From the NCBI GenBank assembly GCA_947378425.1, contig CANCJV010000020.1, forward strand, positions 1 to 64,000: DNA of 64,000 bases, given 5' to 3'. The stretch comes from Synechococcaceae cyanobacterium (GTDB lineage Bacteria > Cyanobacteriota > Cyanobacteriia > PCC-6307 > Cyanobiaceae). The notes beneath the pieces were generated by a model. It ran no database searches, was not told where the DNA came from, and saw only the letters and a program-made list of their open reading frames with translations. A program made the position numbers and the translations under genes. The first letter of the stretch is position 1. Every line of letters starts with the position of its first letter. This document shows positions 52,666 through 60,277 of the stretch, piece by piece.

Positions 52666-53339
52666 AATGCTGTTGTTCGGCCCTGTTGCCGCCCTCTCGG
52701 TGTGATGGGATCAGTCCCGGCTGGACAGAGCATTCCGTGGTCAGAGTGCAGCCAGCTCAGGCCATCTGGCTGGATGAAACCCACTGGTTGGTAATGCCGA
52801 CCCCGGCGAGGATGTTGTCCTGTCATTCACCATCAGCGACTTGATCGGTTTCATCCCGTTGCGTCGCTGATCCGGATCGGCAGGCAGCTCTCCCGGTTCT
52901 TCAGCATCACCGGGATGGCGCGGCTCTTCAGATGCCTGGCCCCGATCGCGTCAGCGGGATCGCGGCCAGGATCTCAATCGCGAGGCTTCTCGACTCGAGC
53001 AAAGGTGGTCCGCCAGGATCGAGCACAGGTCTGGTTGCCGGCGAGGTCGATGCCATGGCGATCCTGGCGACCGACATAGTCGGCAATGTCATCCATCAGC
53101 CCATGGGCCAGGGTGGCGGCGGGCATGGAGGGAAGGGGTGCCATACCTTCCGTGATTGCTTGGGCTCATGCCTTGGCGAACGAACACCATGAATACTGAT
53201 CCTTCATCCTGAGGGCTGCAAGCACCGGCAAGTTGCTATTCCCCTGGACCAGCAGGCGTATCAACTGCTTTACAGCTCAGGCCTGATCGAGGCGGTCTCT
53301 ACCGGTCCAGCAACGTTGGCGCCAACACCTACGGCAACC
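52666..53339. other. Gene-poor stretch between tRNA-Met and a conserved small gene
   Basis: No confident gene. The best candidate is a minus-strand open frame at 52974-53144 (56 codons, MAPLPSMPAATLAHGLMDDIADYVGRQD and beyond), which has coding-like composition. Further minus-strand fragments (MLKNRESCLPIRIS) lie in other frames upstream of it, giving the appearance of a decayed gene. No domain is recognised. Confidence 0.4.
52974..53144 (-). pseudogene. Short open frame, possibly a decayed gene
   Basis: A 56-residue open frame from ATG 53144 (MAPLPSMPAATLAH) with a helical, acidic stretch (GLMDDIADYVGRQDRHGIDLAG). Coding-like but not recognised; neighbouring frames on the same strand carry further short coding-like pieces, so a frameshifted older gene is as likely as a real small gene. 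Confidence 0.2.
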
Positions 53340-53711
53340 TCAACGCATGTCGACGGCGTTGAGACGTTCACGGAAGGTGGTGCCATTAGCGGCCTCGGAT
53401 TCGGCGAACTCGCTGTAGCTCGGCTGGGGGAAGGCGCTGAAGGACTTTCGCGGCTCCATGGGAGGCAGGGATGTGGCCTCCATCACGGTGACTTCGGACG
53501 CCTGAGCAGCGCGGCGGCTGCGACCGGGGCCGGCCTGGGAGCGGGCTTCAATCGCCCGGATCAGGCTGCGGCTGCGATTGACTTCTCCAACCGTCTCCCC
53601 CAGCTTGGGACGCAACAGGGGGTTTCCCTTGAGTTCGCTGCGCAACTGGTTGAGCAGCCGAAAGTGGCCGGTGGTGTTGTATTTGCGCAGCACGCTCGGA
53701 TCCCAGCCCAT
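53340..53711 (-). CDS. Conserved small hypothetical protein (MGWDPSVLRKY family)
   Basis: A 123-residue protein from ATG 53711: MGWDPSVLRKYNTTGHFRLLNQ with a basic, helical head, then SRSLIRAIEARS, a variable disordered middle, and an end that closes TTFRERLNAVDMR. From memory, this head and tail are seen in small proteins conserved in Prochlorococcus and Synechococcus; the function is unknown to me. It is divergent from the peroxiredoxin gene with 264 nt between the starts. The high Arg/Ser content and lack of hydrophobic segment suggest a soluble regulatory or nucleic-acid-associated protein (speculative). Confidence 0.75.
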   Translation of the reverse strand: MGWDPSVLRKYNTTGHFRLLNQLRSELKGNPLLRPKLGETVGEVNRSRSLIRAIEARSQAGPGRSRRAAQASEVTVMEATSLPPMEPRKSFSAFPQPSYSEFAESEAANGTTFRERLNAVDMR

Positions 53712-53975
53712 CAATCTAGAGAATGTGGATGAGTGGAGCCTAGGCGAGCCGGATACCGTGGCTGGCAACCGATCCGTGATAGCTTGTAAAGGTTGCAGCT
53801 TGAAGTCGGACCGACTTCGCTTTGGGCCGTCCACTGCCAGTGCTGTCCAGTTCTGACTTACAGGCCAGGGCAGCTGATTCGAACGCCGTTTCAAGGCAGT
53901 GAAGCGCCCCTTGGCAGATCGTCTCGGCCCTTCCAACTCCAAGCTTGCCTGCTCCTTTTCGCCCAACCTTTCCCC

Positions 53976-54566
53976 ATGACCAGGCTCGTCGGTCTCCAGG
54001 CCCCCGACTTCAGCGCCACCGCGGTGGTGGATCAGGAATTCAAGGAGATCAAACTCTCCGACTACCGCGGCAAATACGTGGTGTTGTTTTTCTATCCGCT
54101 CGACTTCACCTTCGTCTGCCCGACTGAAATCACCGCCTTCAGTGATCGCTACAGCGATTTTTCCAGCAAGAACACCGAAGTTCTCGGTATTTCTGTCGAC
54201 AGCCAGTTCAGCCATCTGGCCTGGATTCAGACCGAGCGTAAGAGCGGCGGCATCGGCGATATCGCCTATCCCCTTGTGGCTGATTTGAAAAAAGAGATCG
54301 CCCGCGCCTATGCCGTTCTTGACGAAGAAGCTGGTGTCGCCCTGCGTGGTCTGTTCATCATCGATCCCGACGGCGTGATCATGCACAGCACGATCAACAA
54401 CCTGCCGGTTGGTCGCAGTGTTGACGAAACCCTGCGCGTCCTGCAGGCCTTCCAGTATGTGCAATCCCACCCTGATGAGGTTTGCCCAGCCAACTGGCAG
54501 CCCGGCGAGAAGACCATGAATCCCGATCCGGTCAAGTCCAAGGATTTCTTCGCCGCCGTCAACTGA
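53976..54566 (+). CDS. 2-Cys peroxiredoxin
   Basis: Thiol peroxidase that removes hydrogen peroxide and organic peroxides with electrons from thioredoxin. The protein has 196 residues from ATG 53976 ([13 protein letters not shown]). The peroxidatic cysteine is C48 in DFTFVCPTE and the resolving cysteine C170 in [13 protein letters not shown] near residue 91 is the sensitivity-motif position seen in typical 2-Cys enzymes. Other family marks are [14 protein letters not shown] and [26 protein letters not shown]. In photosynthetic cells it is a main defence against light-driven peroxide. It ends in a good intrinsic terminator. Confidence 0.95.
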   Translation: MTRLVGLQAPDFSATAVVDQEFKEIKLSDYRGKYVVLFFYPLDFTFVCPTEITAFSDRYSDFSSKNTEVLGISVDSQFSHLAWIQTERKSGGIGDIAYPLVADLKKEIARAYAVLDEEAGVALRGLFIIDPDGVIMHSTINNLPVGRSVDETLRVLQAFQYVQSHPDEVCPANWQPGEKTMNPDPVKSKDFFAAVN

Positions 54567-54600
54567 TCGGTTGCGACTCATTCTCATTAATTAATCACAA

Positions 54601-54623
54601 GGGGCCTTCAAGGCCCCTTTTTT
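54601..54623 (+). terminator. Intrinsic terminator of the peroxiredoxin gene
   Basis: GGGGCC at 54601-54606 pairs with GGCCCC at 54612-54617 around a five-base loop and is followed by six T. It is 35 nt after the peroxiredoxin stop. The remaining gap to purQ (54624-54802) has no gene. Confidence 0.88.
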
Positions 54624-54802
54624 GTGGTGTAACCCCTTCAATCCTGCGAACGCTCCATGGGTGAGAAGCAAGCGATGGGACCAGAGGTCGGATCATCACG
54701 CCATCGGCCTTCGGGTCAACAGCCGCCCAAAAGCTCAGGCGTGGATCAACGCCGCAGGCTGCAGCATCACACCGACGCCTGGCCTGGCTGACGCAACGCG
54801 AC

Positions 54803-55456
54803 TCAGGAGCAGGCCATCTCGAGCAGCCGCCGTCCGTCGATGCCTCCAGTAGTGGGGTCACAGGCCCGTTCAGGATGGGGCATCAGCCCCAGCACATTGC
54901 CGCGCTGATTGCTCAGGCCAGCCACATCGCCAAGGGAACCATTGGGATTGGCGACATAACGGAGCACAACCTGACCCCGCTCCTCCAGCCGCTGCAATTC
55001 TTCGGGGTCCACCTGGTAACGCCCTTCGCCATGGGCAATCGGCAGACTGATCTGTTCGCCACTGGTGTAGTGGTGCAACCACTGGCAGGCCCCAGGCTCG
55101 ACCTGCAAGCGTGTGCTTTCACAGAGGAAATGCAGGCTGCGATTGCGGGTCAGGGCTCCAGGCAGCAGGCCCATCTCGGTGAGCACCTGAAAGCCGTTGC
55201 AGATGCCCAGCACCGGGCCACCGCGCCCGGCAAAGGCGCTGACCTCTTCCAGGACTGGGGCGAATCGGGCAATGGCGCCACAGCGCAGATAGTCGCCGTA
55301 GCTGAATCCACCAGGAATGACGATGGCTTCAAGGCCTGTGAGATCCCGCTCTTCGTGCCACAGAAAACGAGTTGGCTGGCCCAGGCAACCCTCCAGGGCC
55401 CAGCGAACGTCCCGATCGCAATTGGATCCGGGAAACACCACGATGCCGATGGTCAT
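54803..55456 (-). CDS. purQ: Phosphoribosylformylglycinamidine synthase subunit PurQ
   Basis: Glutamine amidotransferase subunit of FGAM synthase (step 4 of purine synthesis), giving ammonia to PurL. The protein has 217 residues. The catalytic cysteine is in [10 protein letters not shown], and the class I His/Glu pair in [12 protein letters not shown]; the N-terminus [16 protein letters not shown] is typical. Start ATG 55456. It follows purS on the same strand with 51 nt between, as in the three-subunit PurS-PurL-PurQ system; purL is not in the window. Confidence 0.95.
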   Translation of the reverse strand: MTIGIVVFPGSNCDRDVRWALEGCLGQPTRFLWHEERDLTGLEAIVIPGGFSYGDYLRCGAIARFAPVLEEVSAFAGRGGPVLGICNGFQVLTEMGLLPGALTRNRSLHFLCESTRLQVEPGACQWLHHYTSGEQISLPIAHGEGRYQVDPEELQRLEERGQVVLRYVANPNGSLGDVAGLSNQRGNVLGLMPHPERACDPTTGGIDGRRLLEMACS

Positions 55457-55507
55457 GCTGACGTTCCTCTGCTCATGCTGATGGAGTTCTGATCGCGTCT
55501 GGATCGC

Positions 55508-55765
55508 TCATTCCGCCTCGGCCAGTTCCAAGGTCCAATCCTCAATTACGGGGTTGGCCAGCAGGCGGTCGCTCAACAGCCCCAGTTGAGCTTCGGCCGC
55601 TGCGAGGTCGGGGGCCTCCAAAGCCACTTCCACCGATTTGCCGATGCGAAGCCGCTGCACCCCCTGGACGCCGAGACGGGCGGCCGCAGCCCGGGTGGCT
55701 TCGCCCGCCGGATCGAGGACCGACGGCCGCAGGGTCACCTGAACACGGGCATGGAAAAGAGGCAC
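55508..55765 (-). CDS. purS: Phosphoribosylformylglycinamidine synthase subunit PurS
   Basis: Small subunit (85 residues) that joins PurL and PurQ. The GTG start at 55765 gives MPLFHARVQVTLRPSVLDPAGEA; marks are VQRLRIGKSVEVAL and DRLLANPVIEDWTLEL. It is cotranscribed with purQ, which follows 51 nt downstream. Confidence 0.92.
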   Translation of the reverse strand: MPLFHARVQVTLRPSVLDPAGEATRAAAARLGVQGVQRLRIGKSVEVALEAPDLAAAEAQLGLLSDRLLANPVIEDWTLELAEAE

Positions 55766-55860
55766 CGGCAGTCCTGGCGTTTGTTAAATCTTGCCAGCCC
55801 GTGCCCCGCTGTTGGAAGGGGCAGACCAGCTTGTAGGCATGAACCCGAGCGTCAAGGGCC

Positions 55861-56196
55861 GTGGCTGCGCCCCGCTGGCTGAAGCTTTTCACCTGCTGCG
55901 TGGTGGGCTGCGGGCTGCCATGGGCTGCCCAGGCTGGAGAGCACTCCTTTGTCGTGCCCTTGCAGTGTCGCCTGGTGGGGACCCCCTGGCGCAGCTGCCG
56001 GATGGTGGTTCAGGAGCTGGGGCGGCAATGGTCTCTGGAGCTGGAGGGGCAGCGGATTGAATTTCGCCATGACGGCGATGGCAGGATTCGGATGCTGCGC
56101 GATGCAACTGGCTGGCGGGAGGTTGACAGCCACTGGGAAGGGGAGGACCTCTGCTGGGGGCAGGTCTGTGCCAAAGGAGAGATTCCCCTGGATTGA
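55861..56196 (+). CDS. Small secreted hypothetical protein
   Basis: A 111-residue protein from GTG 55861 with a signal peptide (MAAPRWLKLFTCCVVGCGLPWAAQA). The mature part has four cysteines: CRLVG and WRSCRM near its start and a CWGQVC pair near its end (GEDLCWGQVCAKGEIPLD). Between them is a beta-rich stretch (LEGQRIEFRHDGDGRIRML). No family is recognised. It is divergent from purS by 95 nt and converges with cobW. The CxGxVC arrangement recalls the small secreted protein at 10955-11263. Confidence 0.6.
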   Translation: MAAPRWLKLFTCCVVGCGLPWAAQAGEHSFVVPLQCRLVGTPWRSCRMVVQELGRQWSLELEGQRIEFRHDGDGRIRMLRDATGWREVDSHWEGEDLCWGQVCAKGEIPLD

Positions 56197-56282
56197 CTGA
56201 GGCCCCGGATCCGGTGGTTCGTGGCCCCGAGCCCTCGCTCCGCCGTCTCCCCGGCTCGGATGCCATGCAGACGGGGACTGGT

Positions 56283-57470
56283 TCAGATGCGGGATGGGCT
56301 GAGACGGTCAAGGGCCTTGGTCACCTGGTCCCTGTGGCTGGCGGCGGTGAGAACCACCAGTTCCAGCCCCGGTTCGTCCTCTGATCGCTTCCCGCTGGCC
56401 CCTGGGGCGGTGCCGTTGTCATACCAGCACTCCAGCCTTGGTCCCACCGCCTGGATCTGCAGGGGCAGGCGACGATCGAGCTGCCGCAAGCGACCCTTGA
56501 GCCGCAACACGGGCTGAGCTGCGATCAGTTCCGCGATCTGCTGCTCGAGATCGCTGCGTTCCCAGGGCCCCGGATGGCGGTGCACGATCGACTCAAGTGC
56601 GACGTGGGTGTGGTCGTGATGGGGATGATCATCGGTGTGGCCATGACGATGAGCACGGGCGTGCTCGTGGACCTCGACCGTCTCATGATCGTGATCATGG
56701 TCATGGCTGCCGGCGTGGTCGTGATCAGGCTCCGCTGCATCGTCGTGGCCGTGACGATGGTGGTGCTCTGGCAGCTCGCCGACGTCAAGGATCAGAGCCG
56801 GATCGATCAGGCCCCTGGCCATCGGCAACAGGGCCGTGCCCTGGCGCAAACGACCTTGCAAGCCCTCATGGACCTTGGCCAGGGCCTCAGGGCTGATGCG
56901 ATCGGCCCTGCTGATCAGCACCAGGTCGGCAGCCTGCAATTGATCGTCAAAGAGGTCCTCGATGGCACTGAGGTGCTCCAGGCTGGGATCGGCCAGGCGC
57001 TGGGCTTCCAGCGAGTTCAGATCCCCCACCACATGGCCCGCGGCCAGGGCCTCGCCATCGACGACCGTGACCACGGCGCTGACGCGGGTTCGGGTGCGGA
57101 TCTCGGGCCAGTTGAAGGCGGCAACCAGAGGCTCGGGCAAAGCCAGGCCACTGGTTTCAACGACGATGCCATCGAGCCGGTCCGCCTGCTCCAGCAAGCG
57201 CGTCATCGTCGGCAGGAATTCGTCCTGCACGGTGCAACAGAGGCAGCCATTGGCCAATTCCACCAGCCGGCCATCGAGCTCCTCGTCGGGGCAGAAGCCG
57301 CAGCTGGCGATCAGGTCACCATCGATGCCGACTTCACCGAATTCATTGACCAGAACAGCCAGGCGCTGGCCGCTGTGCAGCAACAGGTGACGCAAGAGGG
57401 TTGTCTTACCGGCGCCGAGGAAGCCCGTCACCACAGTGACAGGCAGGCGCGCTCCAATCGGTGAAGCCAT
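56283..57470 (-). CDS. cobW: CobW-type G3E GTPase with a His-rich segment
   Basis: Metal-chaperone GTPase of the COG0523/CobW group. The start is ATG 57470 (MASPIGARLPVTVVTGFLGAGKTTLL), with the Walker A loop GFLGAGKT, the metal-binding GCLCC motif in NGCLCCTVQ, ETSGLALPEP and the NKxD-position variant SRAD. A run of His/Asp-rich sequence (EHHHRHGHDDAAEPDHDH and similar, about residues 230-290) would bind divalent metals. The C-terminal CobW domain is present. It is 1 nt downstream of hupE, behind the cobalamin riboswitch; cobalt is therefore the likely metal (inference). In Pseudomonas, CobW is a cobalamin-synthesis gene of this family. Confidence 0.9.
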   Translation of the reverse strand: MASPIGARLPVTVVTGFLGAGKTTLLRHLLLHSGQRLAVLVNEFGEVGIDGDLIASCGFCPDEELDGRLVELANGCLCCTVQDEFLPTMTRLLEQADRLDGIVVETSGLALPEPLVAAFNWPEIRTRTRVSAVVTVVDGEALAAGHVVGDLNSLEAQRLADPSLEHLSAIEDLFDDQLQAADLVLISRADRISPEALAKVHEGLQGRLRQGTALLPMARGLIDPALILDVGELPEHHHRHGHDDAAEPDHDHAGSHDHDHDHETVEVHEHARAHRHGHTDDHPHHDHTHVALESIVHRHPGPWERSDLEQQIAELIAAQPVLRLKGRLRQLDRRLPLQIQAVGPRLECWYDNGTAPGASGKRSEDEPGLELVVLTAASHRDQVTKALDRLSPSRI

Positions 57471-57471
57471 C

Positions 57472-58104
57472 TCAGCCGACCAACGCCGACCAGGTCCAGG
57501 CGCCACCGCAACCGATCAGGGCGGCGGCCAGCAGCTGCTGTGCCGGGGCCGTGAGCCTGGCGCCCAGGCGACGCAGCACCGTCAGTGACAGCAGCAGCAG
57601 CGCCCCCTGGCTCAGCATCAGACCGATCAGGTAGAAGGCGATCGGCATGGTGGTCCAGCCGAGCACCGACGCGCTCAGGACGTAGCCATGCAAAGCAAAG
57701 GCAGGAACCAGCACCAGCAAGGGCAGGCGGCCCATCAGGACCAGGGCCATCACCACCAGGGTGAAGGAGACCAGCGCTTCGGCGCCGGGTAGTCCGGGAA
57801 TCACCAGGCCCAGGGCACTGCCAGCGAGACCGGTGGCCAGCAGCCCCAGCATCCAGGGGGCGCGATGCCGCAGACCCACCAGCGAGAGAGCCAGCAGAAA
57901 CAGCAGATGGTCGGGTCCGAGCACCGGATGGGCCAGGCCACTGAAGAAGCCCGCCAGCGGCGATGGTTTCAGATGGAGCAGGCTCAGGAGATGGTGGGCC
58001 TGGGCGGTTGGTGAAAGCAGCAGCAGCAGCAGCGGAATCAGCAACAGGGACGTCATCCAGGCAGCGGCTGCTGGCCTGAAACCCTGGGGGGGGGAATTCT
58101 TCAT
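57472..58104 (-). CDS. hupE: HupE/UreJ family metal transporter, probably for cobalt
   Basis: A 210-residue membrane protein from ATG 58104 (MKNSPPQGFRPAAAAW), with an N-terminal hydrophobic signal-like segment and about six further transmembrane helices. The family signature HPVLGPDHLLFLLALSL is present, with histidine and aspartate for metal. HupE/UreJ proteins carry nickel or cobalt. Comparative genomics by Rodionov and co-workers assigned cobalt to cyanobacterial members that lie behind B12 riboswitches; the same arrangement holds here. It is cotranscribed with cobW. An upstream open frame in the same frame reaches 58209, but runs through the riboswitch, so the ATG at 58104 is preferred. 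Confidence 0.85.
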   Translation of the reverse strand: MKNSPPQGFRPAAAAWMTSLLLIPLLLLLLSPTAQAHHLLSLLHLKPSPLAGFFSGLAHPVLGPDHLLFLLALSLVGLRHRAPWMLGLLATGLAGSALGLVIPGLPGAEALVSFTLVVMALVLMGRLPLLVLVPAFALHGYVLSASVLGWTTMPIAFYLIGLMLSQGALLLLSLTVLRRLGARLTAPAQQLLAAALIGCGGAWTWSALVG

Positions 58105-58120
58105 GGGGTTACCGGTCCTC

Positions 58121-58170
58121 GCCGGGTTGGTTGGATGCAGACATCGCCGGGTTGGTTGGATGCAGACATC
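58121..58170. repeat. Perfect tandem duplication of 25 nt in the hupE leader
   Basis: Two identical 25-nt units lie directly next to each other (58121-58145 and 58146-58170). They sit between the B12 box of the cobalamin riboswitch and the hupE start. The unit begins GCCGGGTTGGTTGGATGCAG on the plus strand. Confidence 0.95.
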
Positions 58171-58312
58171 GGCGGGCGTTCTGACTCGGTCACCGGCGGT
58201 GACCATCACAGCTGCGGGACAGTGCCGGACTGGTCATCCCGAAGGACAACGCACCGAACTTTCCCCGTTACCTCCGTGGGCTGATCCCCCACGGAACCGA
58301 CTGGATGCAACG
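58168..58312 (-). ncRNA. Cobalamin riboswitch ahead of hupE-cobW
   Basis: On the minus strand the segment contains the aptamer landmarks in the right order: a GGTTCC element and its hairpin (CCGTGGG...CCCACGG), AACGGGGAAAGTTCGGTG, CCGGCACTGTCCCGCAGCTGTGATGG, and the B12 box AGTCAGAACGCCCGCC (58171-58186). Adenosylcobalamin binding should turn off hupE-cobW. The expression platform is not obvious, because no clear terminator follows; translational control by hiding the ribosome-binding site is more likely. The exact 5' limit is approximate. Confidence 0.88.
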
Positions 58313-58556
58313 TAATCGGACCTGAAGCCTCCGGCCGGGATTGCAACACCCAACAGCACACCTTCGGACAGGCGCGAGGGTGTGTTGCTGACGGGTCGGG
58401 CCGTTCTGCCCAGGTCGGATCTCAGCCGTGGGTCGTTGAACGATCGCCGCCAGGGGCGCTCATCCCTGCCGATCCGGATGATGTCTGTGCAACGGTTTCA
58501 AGGCCAGTGGACGCCAGGCCATCGTGTCGATGCCAACTTCACTGCGCTTGCTGTCT

Positions 58557-59081
58557 TCAACGACAAGCCAGGCTGTCTCGGGTGTTGACACCGGTACGGG
58601 GATTGGTGCCGCTGGCTCTGGCACAGAGCGCTTTCTGCTCTCTCAGGTCCAGCACCGCGTCACTGAAGTCGGCGCCATCAATGCGAGCATCGCGGAAATG
58701 GCTCTGCATCAACATGGCGTTGCTGAACACAGCGTCGTGGAGATCCGTCGACTCAAAACGGCTGGCAAAGGCCACGACATTCTCAAGATCGGCACCGCTG
58801 AGATCACTGGAGCGCAGATCGCTGCCGTTGAACACCGCACCGCGCAGATCGGCTCCGGAAAAGTTGAAACCCTGGAGGTCGGCCTTCAGAAACTCCTTCT
58901 GCTGCAGATTGCGGCCCCGCATGTCCTGTTGCAGGTCCTGCATTGAAGCCTGGGACCGCAGCTCCGGAGCGGTGATCGCCCAGCTGGGCATGGCGGCCAG
59001 GGACAGGGGCAGCAGCAGCGCTGTCACGGCCAGTACGGCAGCCCACAGCCAGCTCAGGCGGATGCTGGGTTGAGTCGCCAT
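58557..59081 (-). CDS. Pentapeptide-repeat protein, secreted or lumenal
   Basis: A 174-residue protein from ATG 59081 (MATQPSIRLSWLWAAVLAV) with a signal peptide ending PSWA, then about 16 pentapeptide repeats of A(D/N)LxX type (ADLQGFNFSGADLRGAVFNGSDLRSSDLSGADLENVVAF; in total two short blocks), forming a right-handed beta-helix. Two cysteines near the C-terminus (LCARASG and LACR) may form a disulfide. Lumenal pentapeptide proteins are common in cyanobacteria, with mostly unknown function; this one fits that class. It is divergent from upp. Confidence 0.85.
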   Translation of the reverse strand: MATQPSIRLSWLWAAVLAVTALLLPLSLAAMPSWAITAPELRSQASMQDLQQDMRGRNLQQKEFLKADLQGFNFSGADLRGAVFNGSDLRSSDLSGADLENVVAFASRFESTDLHDAVFSNAMLMQSHFRDARIDGADFSDAVLDLREQKALCARASGTNPRTGVNTRDSLACR

Positions 59082-59111
59082 GGTCACACCGTTACGCTGC
59101 AGCCCCAAGTT

Positions 59112-59810
59112 ATGGCAGGCATGAGCATGTCCATGCGGGTGGTGGTTCCCCCCCATCCCTTGATTGCCCATTGGCTCACCGTGCTGCGGGATCGCGAGAC
59201 GCCGGCACCGTTGTTTGCCACAGCGATGGCCGAACTCGGTCGCTGGCTCACCTACGAAGCCCTGCGGGATTGGTTGCCGGAGCGTTCCGTGGCGCTGCAG
59301 ACGCCGCTGGCGCCCTGCGAAGGCAGGGTTGTGGATGCTTCGGTTCCCGTGCTGGTGATACCGGTGCTGCGAGGAGGCCTGGGCTTGTGGCAAGGGGCTC
59401 AGACCGTCTTGCCCGCCTGCCACGTGGCCCATGTGGGTCTGGAGGTGATCGGCGGCCTGCCAGCACCGGAGGCGGCTCTCAGCTGCCATTGGTATCTGGA
59501 CGATCTGCCCGAAGCGGTGGGTGAACGGGTGGGGGTCCTGGTGTTTCTGCCACTCCTGGCCCGTGGAGCCACCCTGCTGGCCCTGCTGGAGCGGCTGTCC
59601 CGCATGGGCATCCAGGGACGGCGTCTGCGGGTGATCACCAGCCTGGCCTCCGCTCCCGGCCTCAAGGCTGTGGGGGAGCGCTTCGAGGACGTGACCATCT
59701 ATTGCGCCTGCATCGATCCGGAGCTGGATGAGCAGGGTCTGGTCATCCCCGGTTTCGGGGACGCTGCCCAACGTCTCTATGGAACCGGGACGCCGGGATG
59801 CCTAGGCTGA
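59112..59810 (+). CDS. upp: Uracil phosphoribosyltransferase family protein
   Basis: Joins uracil and PRPP to form UMP (pyrimidine salvage). The start is uncertain: ATG 59112 (MAGMSMSMRVVVPPHPLIAHWL) or ATG 59121. Family marks are the N-terminal HPLIAHWLTVLRDRETP, the PVLRGGLGLW strand and the C-terminal IYCACIDPELDEQGLVIPGFGDAAQRLYGT, which corresponds to the uracil-binding loop of UPRT. The region where the PRPP loop is expected (ARGATLLALLERL) is somewhat divergent, so a reduced or altered activity cannot be excluded. Confidence 0.83.
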   Translation: MAGMSMSMRVVVPPHPLIAHWLTVLRDRETPAPLFATAMAELGRWLTYEALRDWLPERSVALQTPLAPCEGRVVDASVPVLVIPVLRGGLGLWQGAQTVLPACHVAHVGLEVIGGLPAPEAALSCHWYLDDLPEAVGERVGVLVFLPLLARGATLLALLERLSRMGIQGRRLRVITSLASAPGLKAVGERFEDVTIYCACIDPELDEQGLVIPGFGDAAQRLYGTGTPGCLG

Positions 59811-59845
59811 AGCTCAGTTCTGACTCCGCTGAAGGCTCCGTTGTG

Positions 59846-60163
59846 ATGGCCGATTCCAGGGATCGATCCTCCGTTCAAGGCGGTGGCAGCACCGTGCTGG
59901 TCAGTGCCATGGCGGGGGCCGTACTCGGTGCCGCCGGCCTGGCATGGTGGCTGTTTTCGGAGGCGGATCGGCGTCGACAGGCCCAGCGACATCTGCGGTT
60001 GTTGCGGCAATCGGGGCTGCAGGGGCTCCAATCCGGCTTCCAAGGCTTGCAGGGAGGACAGGCCAAGCCGCTGGAAGACCCTCTGCACGATCGGGTGCAG
60101 CAGCTCAACCAGGCCATCGATGATGTGCGCCGTCAACTGGAGCAGATGCAGACCCAGCCCTGA
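59846..60163 (+). CDS. Small membrane-anchored hypothetical protein
   Basis: About 105 residues from ATG 59846 (MADSRDRSSVQGGG); ATG 59798 is in frame and overlaps upp. A transmembrane helix near the start (VLVSAMAGAVLGAAGLAWWLF) is followed by a long helical, Gln-rich soluble tail (LQGLQSGFQGLQGGQ) ending in a coiled-coil-like DDVRRQLEQMQTQP. No known domain. It lies between upp and ilvD on the same strand. It probably sits in the membrane with the tail in the cytoplasm. Confidence 0.6.
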   Translation: MADSRDRSSVQGGGSTVLVSAMAGAVLGAAGLAWWLFSEADRRRQAQRHLRLLRQSGLQGLQSGFQGLQGGQAKPLEDPLHDRVQQLNQAIDDVRRQLEQMQTQP

Positions 60164-60277
60164 GGGCCCCTCGATCGGTGCTCGGATGCTGGCACTGGTC
60201 CGCCGACCGGATCTCTCGGCCGATGGTCTGCCAGAGCAGGCTCCTCGGTAGGTTGCACAGCAATCTCATCCTTGGCC

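Noticed and set aside
52566-52826. Minus-strand frame with the end GGDLNSRPWGYESHALTS
   Set aside because: It is the well-known false peptide made by reading the antisense of a tRNA gene.
58347-58396. Partial inverted repeat around CAGCACACC and GGTGTGTTGCTG
   Set aside because: The arms contain gaps and there is no T-run; a terminator cannot be supported.
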